Assembly: GCA_023393095.1 (NCBI GenBank)
Contig: JAEWMT010000128.1
Span: 1-44,945 of the forward strand
Source of the DNA: Bacillota bacterium
Lineage (GTDB): Bacteria > Bacillota > Clostridia > Lachnospirales > Lachnospiraceae
DNA: 44,945 nucleotides
Direction: 5' to 3'
Shown: piece after piece, positions 29,334 through 37,263 of the stretch
How the letters are laid out: every line of letters starts with the position of its first letter
Position numbering within the stretch: the stretch's first letter is position 1
Notes under the pieces: model-generated
Told to the model about the DNA's origin: nothing
The model's input: only the letters and a program-made list of their open reading frames with translations
Database searches by the model: none
Made by a program: the position numbers and the translations under genes

Positions 29334-30629
29334 ATGGCTAATATTCAAAAAAGAGGCAATGGTTACAGAATATCAGTAAGCAACGGGTATGATATTAATG
29401 GCAAGAAAATCAGAGAAACTACTACTTATATTCCGGATCCGACTCTGACAACGAAGCAGCAGCAAAAGGCTCTTGAAAAGTTTGTCTTTGACTTTGAGGA
29501 AAAGGTTAAGAATGGAAAATTCATGAAGGGCGAGAAGATTACTCTTAAGGACTTTACTGAAACTTGGCTTAAAGATTATGCTGCTGAACAATTAGAGAAA
29601 ACATCTCTAGCATTTTATACTACAACTTTAAATCAAAAGATTCTTCCGGCATTAGGGCACCTTAAATTATCCAAAATACAGCCCATGCACTTGCAGAGCT
29701 TTTATAATAACCTATTGGAAGACGGAGTAAGAAAAGATGGTAAAAAAGGCGGTTATAGTCCATCCACAATAAAGAAATGCCATGTAATTATAAGTAGTAT
29801 ATTATCGACTGCAGTTCAATGGCAAGTGCTTGAATCCAACCCCTGCGATCGGGTATCCCCACCAAAGAATAAGGATTTAACCGATAATGTAAAACACTTA
29901 ACTCTGGAACAAGCTGAAATCTTCCTACGGGCACTTGATATGGAATACATGACTACTTATAAGGCTCATGATAGAATTGACGACACAGGAAAGAAATATC
30001 ATGTAGAAGCATATACGGAATCCCGTGGTATCCCAACTCAATTTAAAGTATTATTTAATATAGCTTTGTTCGGAGGGCTTCGCCGGGGAGAATTGCTTGC
30101 ATTAACCTGGGATGATACAGACTTTGATAACAATTCGATAAGTATTTCTAAATCAACCGGATACACCGGCAAAGAAACGTACATTAAAGCACCTAAGAAT
30201 AAAAGTTCTATTCGTGTAATAAAACTGCCCGGAACTGTAATGGAACTGATTAAGAGATATAAGAAGGAGCAGCAAGAACTTCGCCTCTCCCTTGGCGATC
30301 AGTGGCAAGGTGAGAATTATTTATTTATTCAGTGGAATGGCCGGCAGATGAATGTTGCGACACCGTATCATACATTTAAGGATATCGTTGCTAAATACAA
30401 TGCAACCGTTCCCGATGAGAAAGACAAACTCCCGGATATTCCTTTTCATGGTCTTAGACATACCTCGGCTACGTTACTGATATCTGAGAATGTAGATATT
30501 CGAACAGTATCGGCAAGGCTTGGACATGCCCAGACAAGTACCACAATGAATATATATGCTCATAGCCTTAAGGAACTAGACGAAAAGGCAGCTGATACAT
30601 TGGGCAATCTATTGAAGAAAAAAGCATAA
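29334..30629 (+). CDS. int: Tyrosine recombinase, phage integrase
   Basis: A 431-aa integrase of the Tn916/phage family. The N-terminal arm-binding domain (residues 1-60) is followed by a core-binding domain (about 65-175) and the catalytic domain with Arg250, His372-x2-Arg375, His398 and Tyr408 (GLRHTSATLL, RLGHAQTSTTMNIYAH). The start is the ATG at 29334 (MANIQKRGNG), with GAAAGGATG upstream; longer frames upstream read through the hairpins. It is the last phage gene, pointing to the tRNA-Thr 3' end, which is where integrases of this kind cut. Confidence 0.95.
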   Translation: MANIQKRGNGYRISVSNGYDINGKKIRETTTYIPDPTLTTKQQQKALEKFVFDFEEKVKNGKFMKGEKITLKDFTETWLKDYAAEQLEKTSLAFYTTTLNQKILPALGHLKLSKIQPMHLQSFYNNLLEDGVRKDGKKGGYSPSTIKKCHVIISSILSTAVQWQVLESNPCDRVSPPKNKDLTDNVKHLTLEQAEIFLRALDMEYMTTYKAHDRIDDTGKKYHVEAYTESRGIPTQFKVLFNIALFGGLRRGELLALTWDDTDFDNNSISISKSTGYTGKETYIKAPKNKSSIRVIKLPGTVMELIKRYKKEQQELRLSLGDQWQGENYLFIQWNGRQMNVATPYHTFKDIVAKYNATVPDEKDKLPDIPFHGLRHTSATLLISENVDIRTVSARLGHAQTSTTMNIYAHSLKELDEKAADTLGNLLKKKA

Positions 30630-30637
30630 GAATTTTT

Positions 30638-30667
30638 AAAAAGGGTACAGAAAATTGTATCCTTTTT
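30638..30667 (+). terminator. Terminator of the integrase gene
   Basis: AAAAAGGGTACA (30638-30649) pairs with TGTATCCTTTTT (30656-30667), one G-U pair, followed by more T. It lies 8 nt after the integrase stop codon. Confidence 0.8.
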
Positions 30668-30682
30668 ATTTTTTTCTTTAAC

Positions 30683-30704
30683 AGTCACCAAATAGTCACC
30701 AAAG
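30683..30704. repeat. 11-bp direct repeats next to integrase (candidate arm-type sites)
   Basis: Two adjacent copies of AGTCACCAAA(T/G) at 30683-30693 and 30694-30704, between integrase and tRNA. Arm-type binding sites of tyrosine integrases are short direct repeats near the attachment core, so this is where they would be expected. Function inferred. Confidence 0.5.
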
Positions 30705-30708
30705 CATT

Positions 30709-30730
30709 AAAAAAGCACTCTCACGAGTGC
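30709..30730 (-). terminator. Terminator of the sigH-tRNA transcript
   Basis: On the minus strand GCACTC-GTGA-GAGTGC (30730-30715) is followed by TTTTTT. It lies about 56 nt downstream of the tRNA-Thr. Confidence 0.75.
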
Positions 30731-30785
30731 CATTTCATTTCTCCATATCTCCCCAAAAGCCTTGATTGCTCTAGGTTTTCTTCTA

Positions 30786-30858
30786 AGCTGCCAACGGGAA
30801 TCGAACCCGTGACCTCCACCTTACCAAGGTGACGCTCTACCGACTGAGCCATGGCAGC
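30786..30858 (-). tRNA. tRNA-Thr (anticodon GGT)
   Basis: A 73-nt gene with all four stems intact: acceptor GCTGCCA/TGGCAGC, D arm GCTC/GAGC, anticodon stem with loop TTGGTAA (anticodon GGT at 30825-30823), and T arm ACGGG-TTCGATT-CCCGT. CCA is not encoded. It lies 7 nt downstream of sigH in the same direction, and its 3' end faces the integrase, so it is the probable attachment target. The core of the attachment site should be in its 3' half; the second copy lies outside the window. Confidence 0.97.
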
Positions 30859-30865
30859 AGATGTA

Positions 30866-31498
30866 CTAAATTTCTTTAAGAACCTGATTAAGTTTTTTCT
30901 TTATTCTTGTGAGTGCATTATCGATTGTCTTTGGTTCTTTACCAAGTACCTCTGCTATCTGCACATATTTCAAATCCTGCATATATAAATCTAAAACTCG
31001 TTTTTCAAGGTCACTCAGACGCCTTACAAGTTCATATTCTATCATACTGGTATTCTCTTTGTCAATAACTAATTCCTCAGGATTTGATACATATTTTTGA
31101 TGTATTATGTCAACTAGAGTTTCTTTTTCGTCGACGTCATTGTTTTCCCCGTAAGCAGGAGTATCCAGGGATATATAGTTATTCAAGGGTATATTTTTCT
31201 TCCGATTGGAAGCCTTAATTGCACTATAGATCTGACGAGAGATGCATAAATCCGCAAAACTAAAGAAGGAATTATCCTTGTTGAACTGATAATCACGGAT
31301 CGCCTTATAAAGGCCGATCATTCCCTCCTGAATTAAATCGTCCTTATCACCACCAATCAGATATAGAGCCTTCGCTTTATTACGTACCAGATGCTTATAT
31401 TTTTCAAGAAGATAATCAATCGCAGGCTGATCTCCGTTTTGAATTCTGCTTACAATTTCTTCATCGGGTAACATTTCATATTTCACGGCAGTACTCAA
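30866..31498 (-). CDS. sigH: RNA polymerase sigma factor SigH
   Basis: A protein of about 210 aa of the sigma-70 family, SigH (Spo0H) type. Region 2 is 'DLIQEGMIGLYKAIRDYQFN' with 'FFSFADLCISRQIYSAIKAS' downstream, and region 4 is LSDLEKRVLDLYMQDLKYVQ, then a helix-turn-helix. SigH drives entry into sporulation and adaptation genes. I choose TTG at 31498 with AGGAGG 10 nt upstream; TTG at 31507 is only 1 nt from that site and the ribosome could not use it. It sits between rlmB and tRNA-Thr, as in other clostridia, and is preceded by the unusual hairpin array at 31508-31656. Confidence 0.95.
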   Translation of the reverse strand: MSTAVKYEMLPDEEIVSRIQNGDQPAIDYLLEKYKHLVRNKAKALYLIGGDKDDLIQEGMIGLYKAIRDYQFNKDNSFFSFADLCISRQIYSAIKASNRKKNIPLNNYISLDTPAYGENNDVDEKETLVDIIHQKYVSNPEELVIDKENTSMIEYELVRRLSDLEKRVLDLYMQDLKYVQIAEVLGKEPKTIDNALTRIKKKLNQVLKEI

Positions 31499-31507
31499 AA
31501 TTTTCAA

Positions 31508-31656
31508 TCCTCCTATCTTTTTGGAGGATTTTCCTCCTATCTTTTTAGAGGATTTTCCTCCTCATCTTTTGGTGGGATTTTTCTCCCTTTTCTTTTGATG
31601 GATTTACCTTCTCATCTTATCGAAGGATTATCCTCCTTGCTTTTCATTAGGCTTTT
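31508..31656. repeat. Array of about six degenerate 24-26-bp hairpin repeats upstream of sigH
   Basis: Units begin at 31508, 31532, 31556, 31581, 31607 and 31631. The first two differ at one base (TCCTCCTATCTTTTTGGAGG and a copy with AGAGG). Each good unit is itself a small hairpin (TCCTCC paired with GGAGGA over a T-rich loop), and later units decay progressively. On the minus strand every unit carries a Shine-Dalgarno-like AGGAGGA; the one nearest sigH serves as its ribosome binding site. Confidence 0.8.
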
Positions 31657-31718
31657 CCTTGTTTTTAGTTTTTAAGAAAATCTACCCTCTTACCTTTAAT
31701 CGCCATTTTCTTATGCTA

Positions 31719-32459
31719 TTAACTCAGTCTTTGTCTAACAATCTCATATGCCAATATGCCCATCGCTACAGATGCATTGAGTGAGTCAACCTTACCGTAC
31801 ATCGGTATCTTTGCTACAAAATCACATTTCTCTTTAACTAATCTGCCGACACCCTCGCCTTCACTTCCGATTACAAGTCCAATCGGCCCTTTCAGATTCA
31901 GCTTGTACATCAGTTCTCCATCCATATCGGCACAGGCAAACCACAAACCTTTTTCCTTAAGTTCTTCAATCGTAACGGACAGGTTCGTAACCTTGGCCAC
32001 CGGCAGGTAATTGATTGCCCCTGCTGAAGACTTAGCTACGGTAGCAGTAAGGCCTACAGCACGCCTCTTTGGAATGATTACTCCATGTGCTCCTGCCTGG
32101 TGTGCTGTCCTTATGATTGCGCCCAGATTATGAGGATCTTCAATATTATCAAGTAATATAATAAACGGCGGCTCGCCTTTTTCCTCGGCTGCTTTTAGGA
32201 TATCCTCCACCTCGGCATATTCATATGCAGCTGCATATGCCATAACCCCCTGATGTTTTCCTGTCTCGGATAACTGATCCAGACGTTCCTTCTTTACAAA
32301 GGTTATGATACAATCCGTCTTCTTCGCTTCTCTTACGATGGATTTCACAGGTCCATCCTGACAGCCATCCAATACAAATAAACGGTCTATCGTCTTGCCT
32401 GCACGGAAAGCCTCCATAACCGCATTGCGGCCTTCTATTGTAAATTCCTCATATCTCAT
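31719..32459 (-). CDS. rlmB: 23S rRNA (guanosine2251-2'-O)-methyltransferase RlmB
   Basis: A 246-aa SpoU-family methyltransferase. The N-terminal substrate-binding domain (residues 1-75) starts with EGRNAVMEAFRAGKTIDRL. The three knot motifs are 'ILLDNIEDPHNLGAIIRTAH', 'GLVIGSEGEGVGRLV' and 'IPMYGKVDSLNASVAMGIL'. It modifies G2251 (E. coli numbering) in the peptidyl-transferase centre. It lies upstream of sigH, the usual order in clostridia. The ATG has GAAAGG upstream. Confidence 0.95.
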   Translation of the reverse strand: MRYEEFTIEGRNAVMEAFRAGKTIDRLFVLDGCQDGPVKSIVREAKKTDCIITFVKKERLDQLSETGKHQGVMAYAAAYEYAEVEDILKAAEEKGEPPFIILLDNIEDPHNLGAIIRTAHQAGAHGVIIPKRRAVGLTATVAKSSAGAINYLPVAKVTNLSVTIEELKEKGLWFACADMDGELMYKLNLKGPIGLVIGSEGEGVGRLVKEKCDFVAKIPMYGKVDSLNASVAMGILAYEIVRQRLS

Positions 32460-32530
32460 TTAAATACCAAACCTTTCTTTCATATCAAATAAGCTGATGT
32501 CCATAACCTATTTCTAATCATACCAGTATC

Positions 32531-33607
32531 TTATACCTGATACATATCGCTGTAATATTTCTGATAATCACCTTTGGTGATATGTTCCATCCAGTCCATG
32601 TGCTTCAGATACCATTCGATTGTTAATTTAATACCTTTACTGAACGGAGTTTCCGGCTCCCATCCAAGCTCAGACTTGATTTTATCAGGAGCTATCGCAT
32701 AACGGAAATCATGTCCCTTCCGGTCTTCAACATAAGTAATCAAATCATTGTTGATTTGATCCCTTCTACTATCATTCTCAGGAAGAATCTCCAACAAAGT
32801 ATCAATTATTGTTGTTACAATCTCAATGTTTCTCTTCTCGTTATGGCCTCCGACATTATAGACCTCACCTGTTCTGCCCTTCTCCGCTACCAGATCAATT
32901 GCCTTTGCATGATCCTCAACATACAACCAGTCCCTGACATTCTTACCGGTACCATATACCGGAAGCTTCTTACCGGACAAGGCATTGTTAATCATAAGCG
33001 GAATTAACTTCTCCGGGAATTGATATGGTCCGTAATTGTTGCTGCATCTTGTGATATTTGCGGGGAAATGGAAGGTATCAATATAGGCTTTTACCAGAAA
33101 ATCCGCCGAAGCCTTACTTGCAGAATAAGGGCTGTGGGGATTTAACGGCGTTGTTTCATAGAAGAAGCCTTCGTCACTTTCTAATGAACCATAGACTTCA
33201 TCCGTGGATACCTGAACATACTTTTTATCCGGTAGATAGCCCTCCGGAGTCTCCCAAGCAAGCTTTGCAGCATTCATCAGATTCAAAGTACCGAGAACAT
33301 TAGTGTTGACAAAAATCTCAGGATTACGGATGCTGCGGTCAACATGGCTTTCTGCTGCAAAATGGATTACCCTGTCGATATTATTTGTTTCAAAAACCTT
33401 CATTATGGCTTCCTTATCACAGATGTCAATCTTAAGAAACTCGTAATTATCCAGCTTTTCTACTTCTTTTAAGTTTTCCAGATTGCCTGCATAGGTAAGC
33501 GAATCCAGATTAATTATCTTAATGTCTTTTTTGCATTTATTCAGTAAATAGAGAATAAAATTAGATCCGATAAAACCGGCTCCACCAGTTACTAGATATG
33601 TTTTCAT
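32531..33607 (-). CDS. rfbB: dTDP-glucose 4,6-dehydratase
   Basis: A 358-aa NAD-dependent dehydratase. The N-terminal Rossmann motif is GGAGFIGSNF, the catalytic region has 'VSTDEVYGSLESDEGFF' with Thr-Asp-Glu and the YSASKAS motif (Tyr-x3-Lys). It makes dTDP-4-keto-6-deoxyglucose in the dTDP-L-rhamnose pathway. The true start is the ATG at 33607 (MKTYLVTGGAG) with GGGAG upstream; a longer frame to 33700 adds a false N terminus. It is the last gene of the rfbACDB operon. Confidence 0.95.
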   Translation of the reverse strand: MKTYLVTGGAGFIGSNFILYLLNKCKKDIKIINLDSLTYAGNLENLKEVEKLDNYEFLKIDICDKEAIMKVFETNNIDRVIHFAAESHVDRSIRNPEIFVNTNVLGTLNLMNAAKLAWETPEGYLPDKKYVQVSTDEVYGSLESDEGFFYETTPLNPHSPYSASKASADFLVKAYIDTFHFPANITRCSNNYGPYQFPEKLIPLMINNALSGKKLPVYGTGKNVRDWLYVEDHAKAIDLVAEKGRTGEVYNVGGHNEKRNIEIVTTIIDTLLEILPENDSRRDQINNDLITYVEDRKGHDFRYAIAPDKIKSELGWEPETPFSKGIKLTIEWYLKHMDWMEHITKGDYQKYYSDMYQV

Positions 33608-33788
33608 ATTAACTCCCATCTGCCGCTGTAGCGGCATACAAATATTGAGCAAAAACACGCTAAGTGCTTTTAAATGGTTGAAAAATGTTCTTCCTTTCAA
33701 CCTATTCTTTGACAGCGCATGTCTAAAGGTTAATTTTAGATACTATGCAATTTATTATGTTTGTTATAATAATTAATTGGTATTAATT

Positions 33789-34661
33789 TTATAAGTTTAA
33801 CTCAGACATATACTCATGAAGAGCGTCTTTCCAGTCCTTCATATAATAATTATGCCGCTCTCTCAGAGCCTTATTGTCAAGTACGGAATACATCGGCCTT
33901 GCAGTTGGTGAGTTGAATTCTTCGGTGGATATTGCTTCAACCTCAACTGTTCTATCGGCTTCTTTAAAGATTGCGATGGCAAATTCATACCAACTGGTGC
34001 ATCCTTCGCAGGTAGCATGATAAATACCGTAGCTTTCCGTTTCCATAAGGAAGAGGATAACACGGGCAAGCTCCAATGCACTGGTCGGTGATCCGTACTG
34101 ATCTGATACCACTCTGATAGTCTTATTGTTTTCAGAAAGCCGCAGCATGGTTTTTACAAAGTTCTTACCTTCTCCGAATACCCAGGCTGTTCTAAGGATA
34201 AATAATTTCTTACAATTTTCTCGTGCGAACTCATCTCCTGCCTGTTTTGTGTTCCCATATGCACTGATAGGATTCGTGGCCGACTCTTCTGTATATGGTT
34301 CACAGGCTTGTCCATCAAATACATAATCGGTAGATATATGTATCAACTTAGCACCGTTTTTTTCTGCAGCTGCAGAAATGTATTTCGGACCAAGCGCATT
34401 AATGCGATATGCCTTGTCCTGTTCTGTTTCACATAAATCAACAGCAGTCATGGCAGCACAGTTAATAATGATATCTGGCTTTATACTGTCAATATAATTA
34501 CCAACCAGTTTTTCATCGGTTATATCAAGAGCTTCGATTGACTGCTCCATATCTTCAAAAGCATCCGTACGGTAAAGCTCATAATCCTTATTATCCTTTA
34601 ATAGACGATAAAGTGCAAGTCCAAGCTGACCGCCAGCTCCAGTTATCATAATACGTTTCAT
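33789..34661 (-). CDS. rfbD: dTDP-4-dehydrorhamnose reductase
   Basis: A 290-aa reductase of the short-chain dehydrogenase family. The N terminus carries GAGGQLGLALYRLL for NADPH, the active site is in STDYVFDGQ and YGNTKQAGD (Tyr-x3-Lys), and 'RTAWVFGEGKNFVKTMLRL' is a typical family segment. It performs the last step to dTDP-L-rhamnose. The chosen ATG (34661) has GGAG 6 nt upstream; the frame to 34673 has a poorer start. Confidence 0.95.
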   Translation of the reverse strand: MKRIMITGAGGQLGLALYRLLKDNKDYELYRTDAFEDMEQSIEALDITDEKLVGNYIDSIKPDIIINCAAMTAVDLCETEQDKAYRINALGPKYISAAAEKNGAKLIHISTDYVFDGQACEPYTEESATNPISAYGNTKQAGDEFARENCKKLFILRTAWVFGEGKNFVKTMLRLSENNKTIRVVSDQYGSPTSALELARVILFLMETESYGIYHATCEGCTSWYEFAIAIFKEADRTVEVEAISTEEFNSPTARPMYSVLDNKALRERHNYYMKDWKDALHEYMSELNL

Positions 34662-34673
34662 AAAAATCTCCAT

Positions 34674-34933
34674 TCTATCAAAACACCGTGAATTTGTGCA
34701 TCAACACAATATTTACAAAGTAGATTTTTCTTACAATAAATTTATAAAAAATCATAATTTTTAAAATAGCTCCACTATGTCGAAATAACATGAATTGAGG
34801 CATCAGCACAATATTTATCCTTATTAATGCCGCTATAACATTTCATAACGATAAAAGTAAATTTTGTTTCATAATTCACCTTATATACGACCGAGTACCT
34901 ATGCCGTTAGAAATTCTGTATTTGAACAAATCG
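34674..34933. repeat. Gap with a 27-bp imperfect direct repeat
   Basis: A 260-bp gap inside the rhamnose operon. It holds two copies of about 27 bp (34688-34714 and 34791-34817; the common part is CATCAxCACAATATTTA), 103 bp apart. No promoter, terminator or gene is evident. The repeat is probably a remnant of duplication. Confidence 0.55.
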
Positions 34934-35497
34934 CTATATATTAAATGATACCCTATTCTCATGAAAACCAGGATGTTTCATATCCTTTTCAGAAATAATC
35001 GGCTGCATATCCTTCTCGAGCGGCCAGTCAATCCCTATCTCAGGATCATCCCATTGAATTCCACCCTCATCCTCGGGATGGTAAAAATCGGTGCATTTAT
35101 AAGTAAATTCCGCTGTATCGGACATTACAAGAAATCCATGTGCAAAGCCCTCTGGAACATAAAACATCTTCTTATTTTCTCCAGAAAGTATTACCCCATA
35201 ATAATTACCATAGGTTGGCGAATTCTCTCTCAGATCCACGGCCACATCATAAACCGTCCCTGACAGGACACGAACTAACTTTCCTTGCGGATGCTCCTTT
35301 TGAAAATGAAGTCCTCGAAGTACTCCCTTTCTTGAGGATGACTGGTTATCCTGCACAAAAACCATGGAAAGACCCGCTTCCTTGAAATCTTCATAATGAT
35401 AAGTCTCCATAAAATATCCGCGTTCATCTCCAAATACCCTTGGTTCTATTATATACAATCCTTCGATATCACATTTATGATAAATGAAATTTCCCAT
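34934..35497 (-). CDS. rfbC: dTDP-4-dehydrorhamnose 3,5-epimerase
   Basis: A 187-aa cupin epimerase. Landmarks are the 'VFGDERGYFMETYHYEDF' substrate loop, 'FVQDNQSSSRKGVLRGLHFQ' with the active-site His in the GLHFQ motif, and a 'FYVPEGFAHGFLVMSDTAEF' strand. It converts the 4-keto sugar to dTDP-4-dehydrorhamnose. The ATG at 35497 has GGAGG 5 nt upstream; a longer frame to 35509 is less likely. Confidence 0.95.
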   Translation of the reverse strand: MGNFIYHKCDIEGLYIIEPRVFGDERGYFMETYHYEDFKEAGLSMVFVQDNQSSSRKGVLRGLHFQKEHPQGKLVRVLSGTVYDVAVDLRENSPTYGNYYGVILSGENKKMFYVPEGFAHGFLVMSDTAEFTYKCTDFYHPEDEGGIQWDDPEIGIDWPLEKDMQPIISEKDMKHPGFHENRVSFNI

Positions 35498-35658
35498 AAT
35501 ATCCTCCATTCTGCTGTTTCACAGCAGCTCAAAACCTCGGAAGAATAAGGAGAGTGCACCGTTGTGTAAACTTCGCAATTCTTCCCGTATGAAGATGCTA
35601 CTTCTTCACACCATCCTCCAATATACAATCCTTATCTTATGATTAAATATACATGATT

Positions 35659-36528
35659 CTATAGACCATCTGCCACATCATACAAATAGCGTCCATAATC
35701 GGTTGTTTTCATGGTATCGGCCAGAACAAGCAATTGATCCCTGCTAATAAACTTCTGTTTATATGCTATTTCCTCAAGGCAGGCAATATATAGACCCTGT
35801 CTCTTCTGAATTGAAGCTACAAAGTTTGCTGCTTCTAATAGTGCATCGTGATTACCGGTATCCAGCCATGCCATTCCACGACCTAATAGCTCAACCTTCA
35901 AGGCACCCTTTTTCAGATATTGGTTATTGACTTCAGTAATCTCAAGTTCACCTCTAGCAGAAGGCTTGATGTTTTTTGCTATGTTAATTACCTCATTGTC
36001 ATAGAAGTATAAGCCCGGTACTGCATAATTTGACTTTGGATTCTGAGGTTTCTCTTCGATTGATGTCACTGTACCGTCTTCCTTAAAAGCTACTACTCCA
36101 TATGCTTTCGGGTCTTTTACATAATAACCGAAAATTGTTGCACCGTTCTCATGCTCTACTGCATTTCTTAATACTCCTTGAAAACCGCTGCCATAGAAGA
36201 TATTATCTCCCAGAACTAAAGCGACCCGATCATTTCCGATAAATTCTTCACCAATAATAAATGCCTGAGCCAGTCCCTTCGGCTCCTCTTGAATTTTATA
36301 ATCTATACTAAGGCCAAGCCTGCTCCCGTCACCAAATAACTCCTGAAATCCTATGATATCTCTCGGTGTTGAAATTATTAATATCTCTCTTATCCCTGCC
36401 AGCATTAATACAGACATTGGATAATAGATCATCGGTTTATCGTAAACAGGCAGAATCTGCTTTGACAAAGCTAAAGTCAGCGGGTATAATCTTGTCCCAA
36501 GTCCTCCCGCCAGAATAATTCCTTTCAT
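35659..36528 (-). CDS. rfbA: Glucose-1-phosphate thymidylyltransferase
   Basis: A 289-aa nucleotidyltransferase. The N terminus has the signature GIILAGGLGTRLYPLT, the pyrophosphorylase loop is LVLGDNIFYGSGFQG, and 'VSFIEEKPQ'-type residues appear as 'VTSIEEKPQNPKSNYAVPGL'. It starts the pathway by making dTDP-glucose. GGAGG lies 8 nt before the ATG. It is the first gene of the operon, which runs rfbA-C-D-B towards rlmB. Confidence 0.96.
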   Translation of the reverse strand: MKGIILAGGLGTRLYPLTLALSKQILPVYDKPMIYYPMSVLMLAGIREILIISTPRDIIGFQELFGDGSRLGLSIDYKIQEEPKGLAQAFIIGEEFIGNDRVALVLGDNIFYGSGFQGVLRNAVEHENGATIFGYYVKDPKAYGVVAFKEDGTVTSIEEKPQNPKSNYAVPGLYFYDNEVINIAKNIKPSARGELEITEVNNQYLKKGALKVELLGRGMAWLDTGNHDALLEAANFVASIQKRQGLYIACLEEIAYKQKFISRDQLLVLADTMKTTDYGRYLYDVADGL

Positions 36529-36702
36529 CTTTTACCTCCAATAAGTAATTCTTTCGTAACAAACTAGTCATAATTAATAGTATAATCAATTCATTACTAA
36601 ATTACAATATATTTCACCAGATAAACCTAACTGAATGCCTCAGAGACATAGGGAATTCCCGTATTGCATACCATGCATACCGTCTGAACGATAACATGTC
36701 AT

Positions 36703-36745
36703 TAAAAAAAGGATTGGGAATATTATGTGCGTTATTCCCAATCCT
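36703..36745 (-). terminator. Terminator between TIGR04086 gene and rfb operon
   Basis: A perfect 13-bp stem (AGGATTGGGAATA at 36710-36722 with TATTCCCAATCCT at 36733-36745), loop of 10 nt, followed on the minus strand by seven T. It ends the 36762-37136 gene transcript upstream of rfbA. Confidence 0.92.
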
Positions 36746-36761
36746 ATGATATATTTTAATA

Positions 36762-37136
36762 TTAACTTAGCATACCACCCAACATCCCACTTACACTGCA
36801 GATAATAAAGGTCGTAATGAAATTGCCGATTGGAAGTGGAGATACCTTATTTAGTATCAGGGATACCATCAGTAAAATGATGAAATAAGTAACCCCCATT
36901 GCAAATCCCCATATAAATTTCTTTTGTTCCAACTTCTTGCCCACAAAAAAACCTCCGATGAATGCAGATACTATATAGGATAAAATTATCCCTCCGCTGA
37001 TTACCCCAGCCGGCAAATCCAGATTCAACATCATAAATGAAAGTAGAAGCAGAACAAATGCAGTAATAATATAAGAAAATAATAATCCCTTCAATAGAGC
37101 AAACAATTTTGAATTTTGTTGGATTACCTTATCCAT
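36762..37136 (-). CDS. TIGR04086-family membrane protein
   Basis: A 124-aa integral membrane protein with four predicted helices: about 12-32, 42-62, 72-95 and 103-122. The glycine motifs 'SAFIGGFFVGKKLEQKKFIW' and 'ICSVSGMLGGML' are characteristic of TIGR04086, which is restricted to Firmicutes, mostly spore formers. The biochemical role is unknown. It has its own strong terminator downstream, and its ATG has GGAGG upstream. Confidence 0.8.
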   Translation of the reverse strand: MDKVIQQNSKLFALLKGLLFSYIITAFVLLLLSFMMLNLDLPAGVISGGIILSYIVSAFIGGFFVGKKLEQKKFIWGFAMGVTYFIILLMVSLILNKVSPLPIGNFITTFIICSVSGMLGGMLS

Positions 37137-37263
37137 CAGACACCTCCAAATATTTATACTAGCTAGTTAATTGCGAACCATATCGTTTTTGCAATTAATT
37201 ATTTATACTAGATATATATTATCGAAAGTGCTTTTTTATTCTTATATCTGGAAGACAGGTCTT

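Noticed and set aside
31508..31656. CRISPR array as an explanation for the repeats upstream of sigH.
   Set aside because: Repeats are contiguous and degenerate without unique spacers, and no cas genes are present.
33608..33700. Upstream extension of the dTDP-glucose dehydratase.
   Set aside because: The Rossmann motif must be near the N terminus, and the ATG at 33607 has the ribosome binding site.
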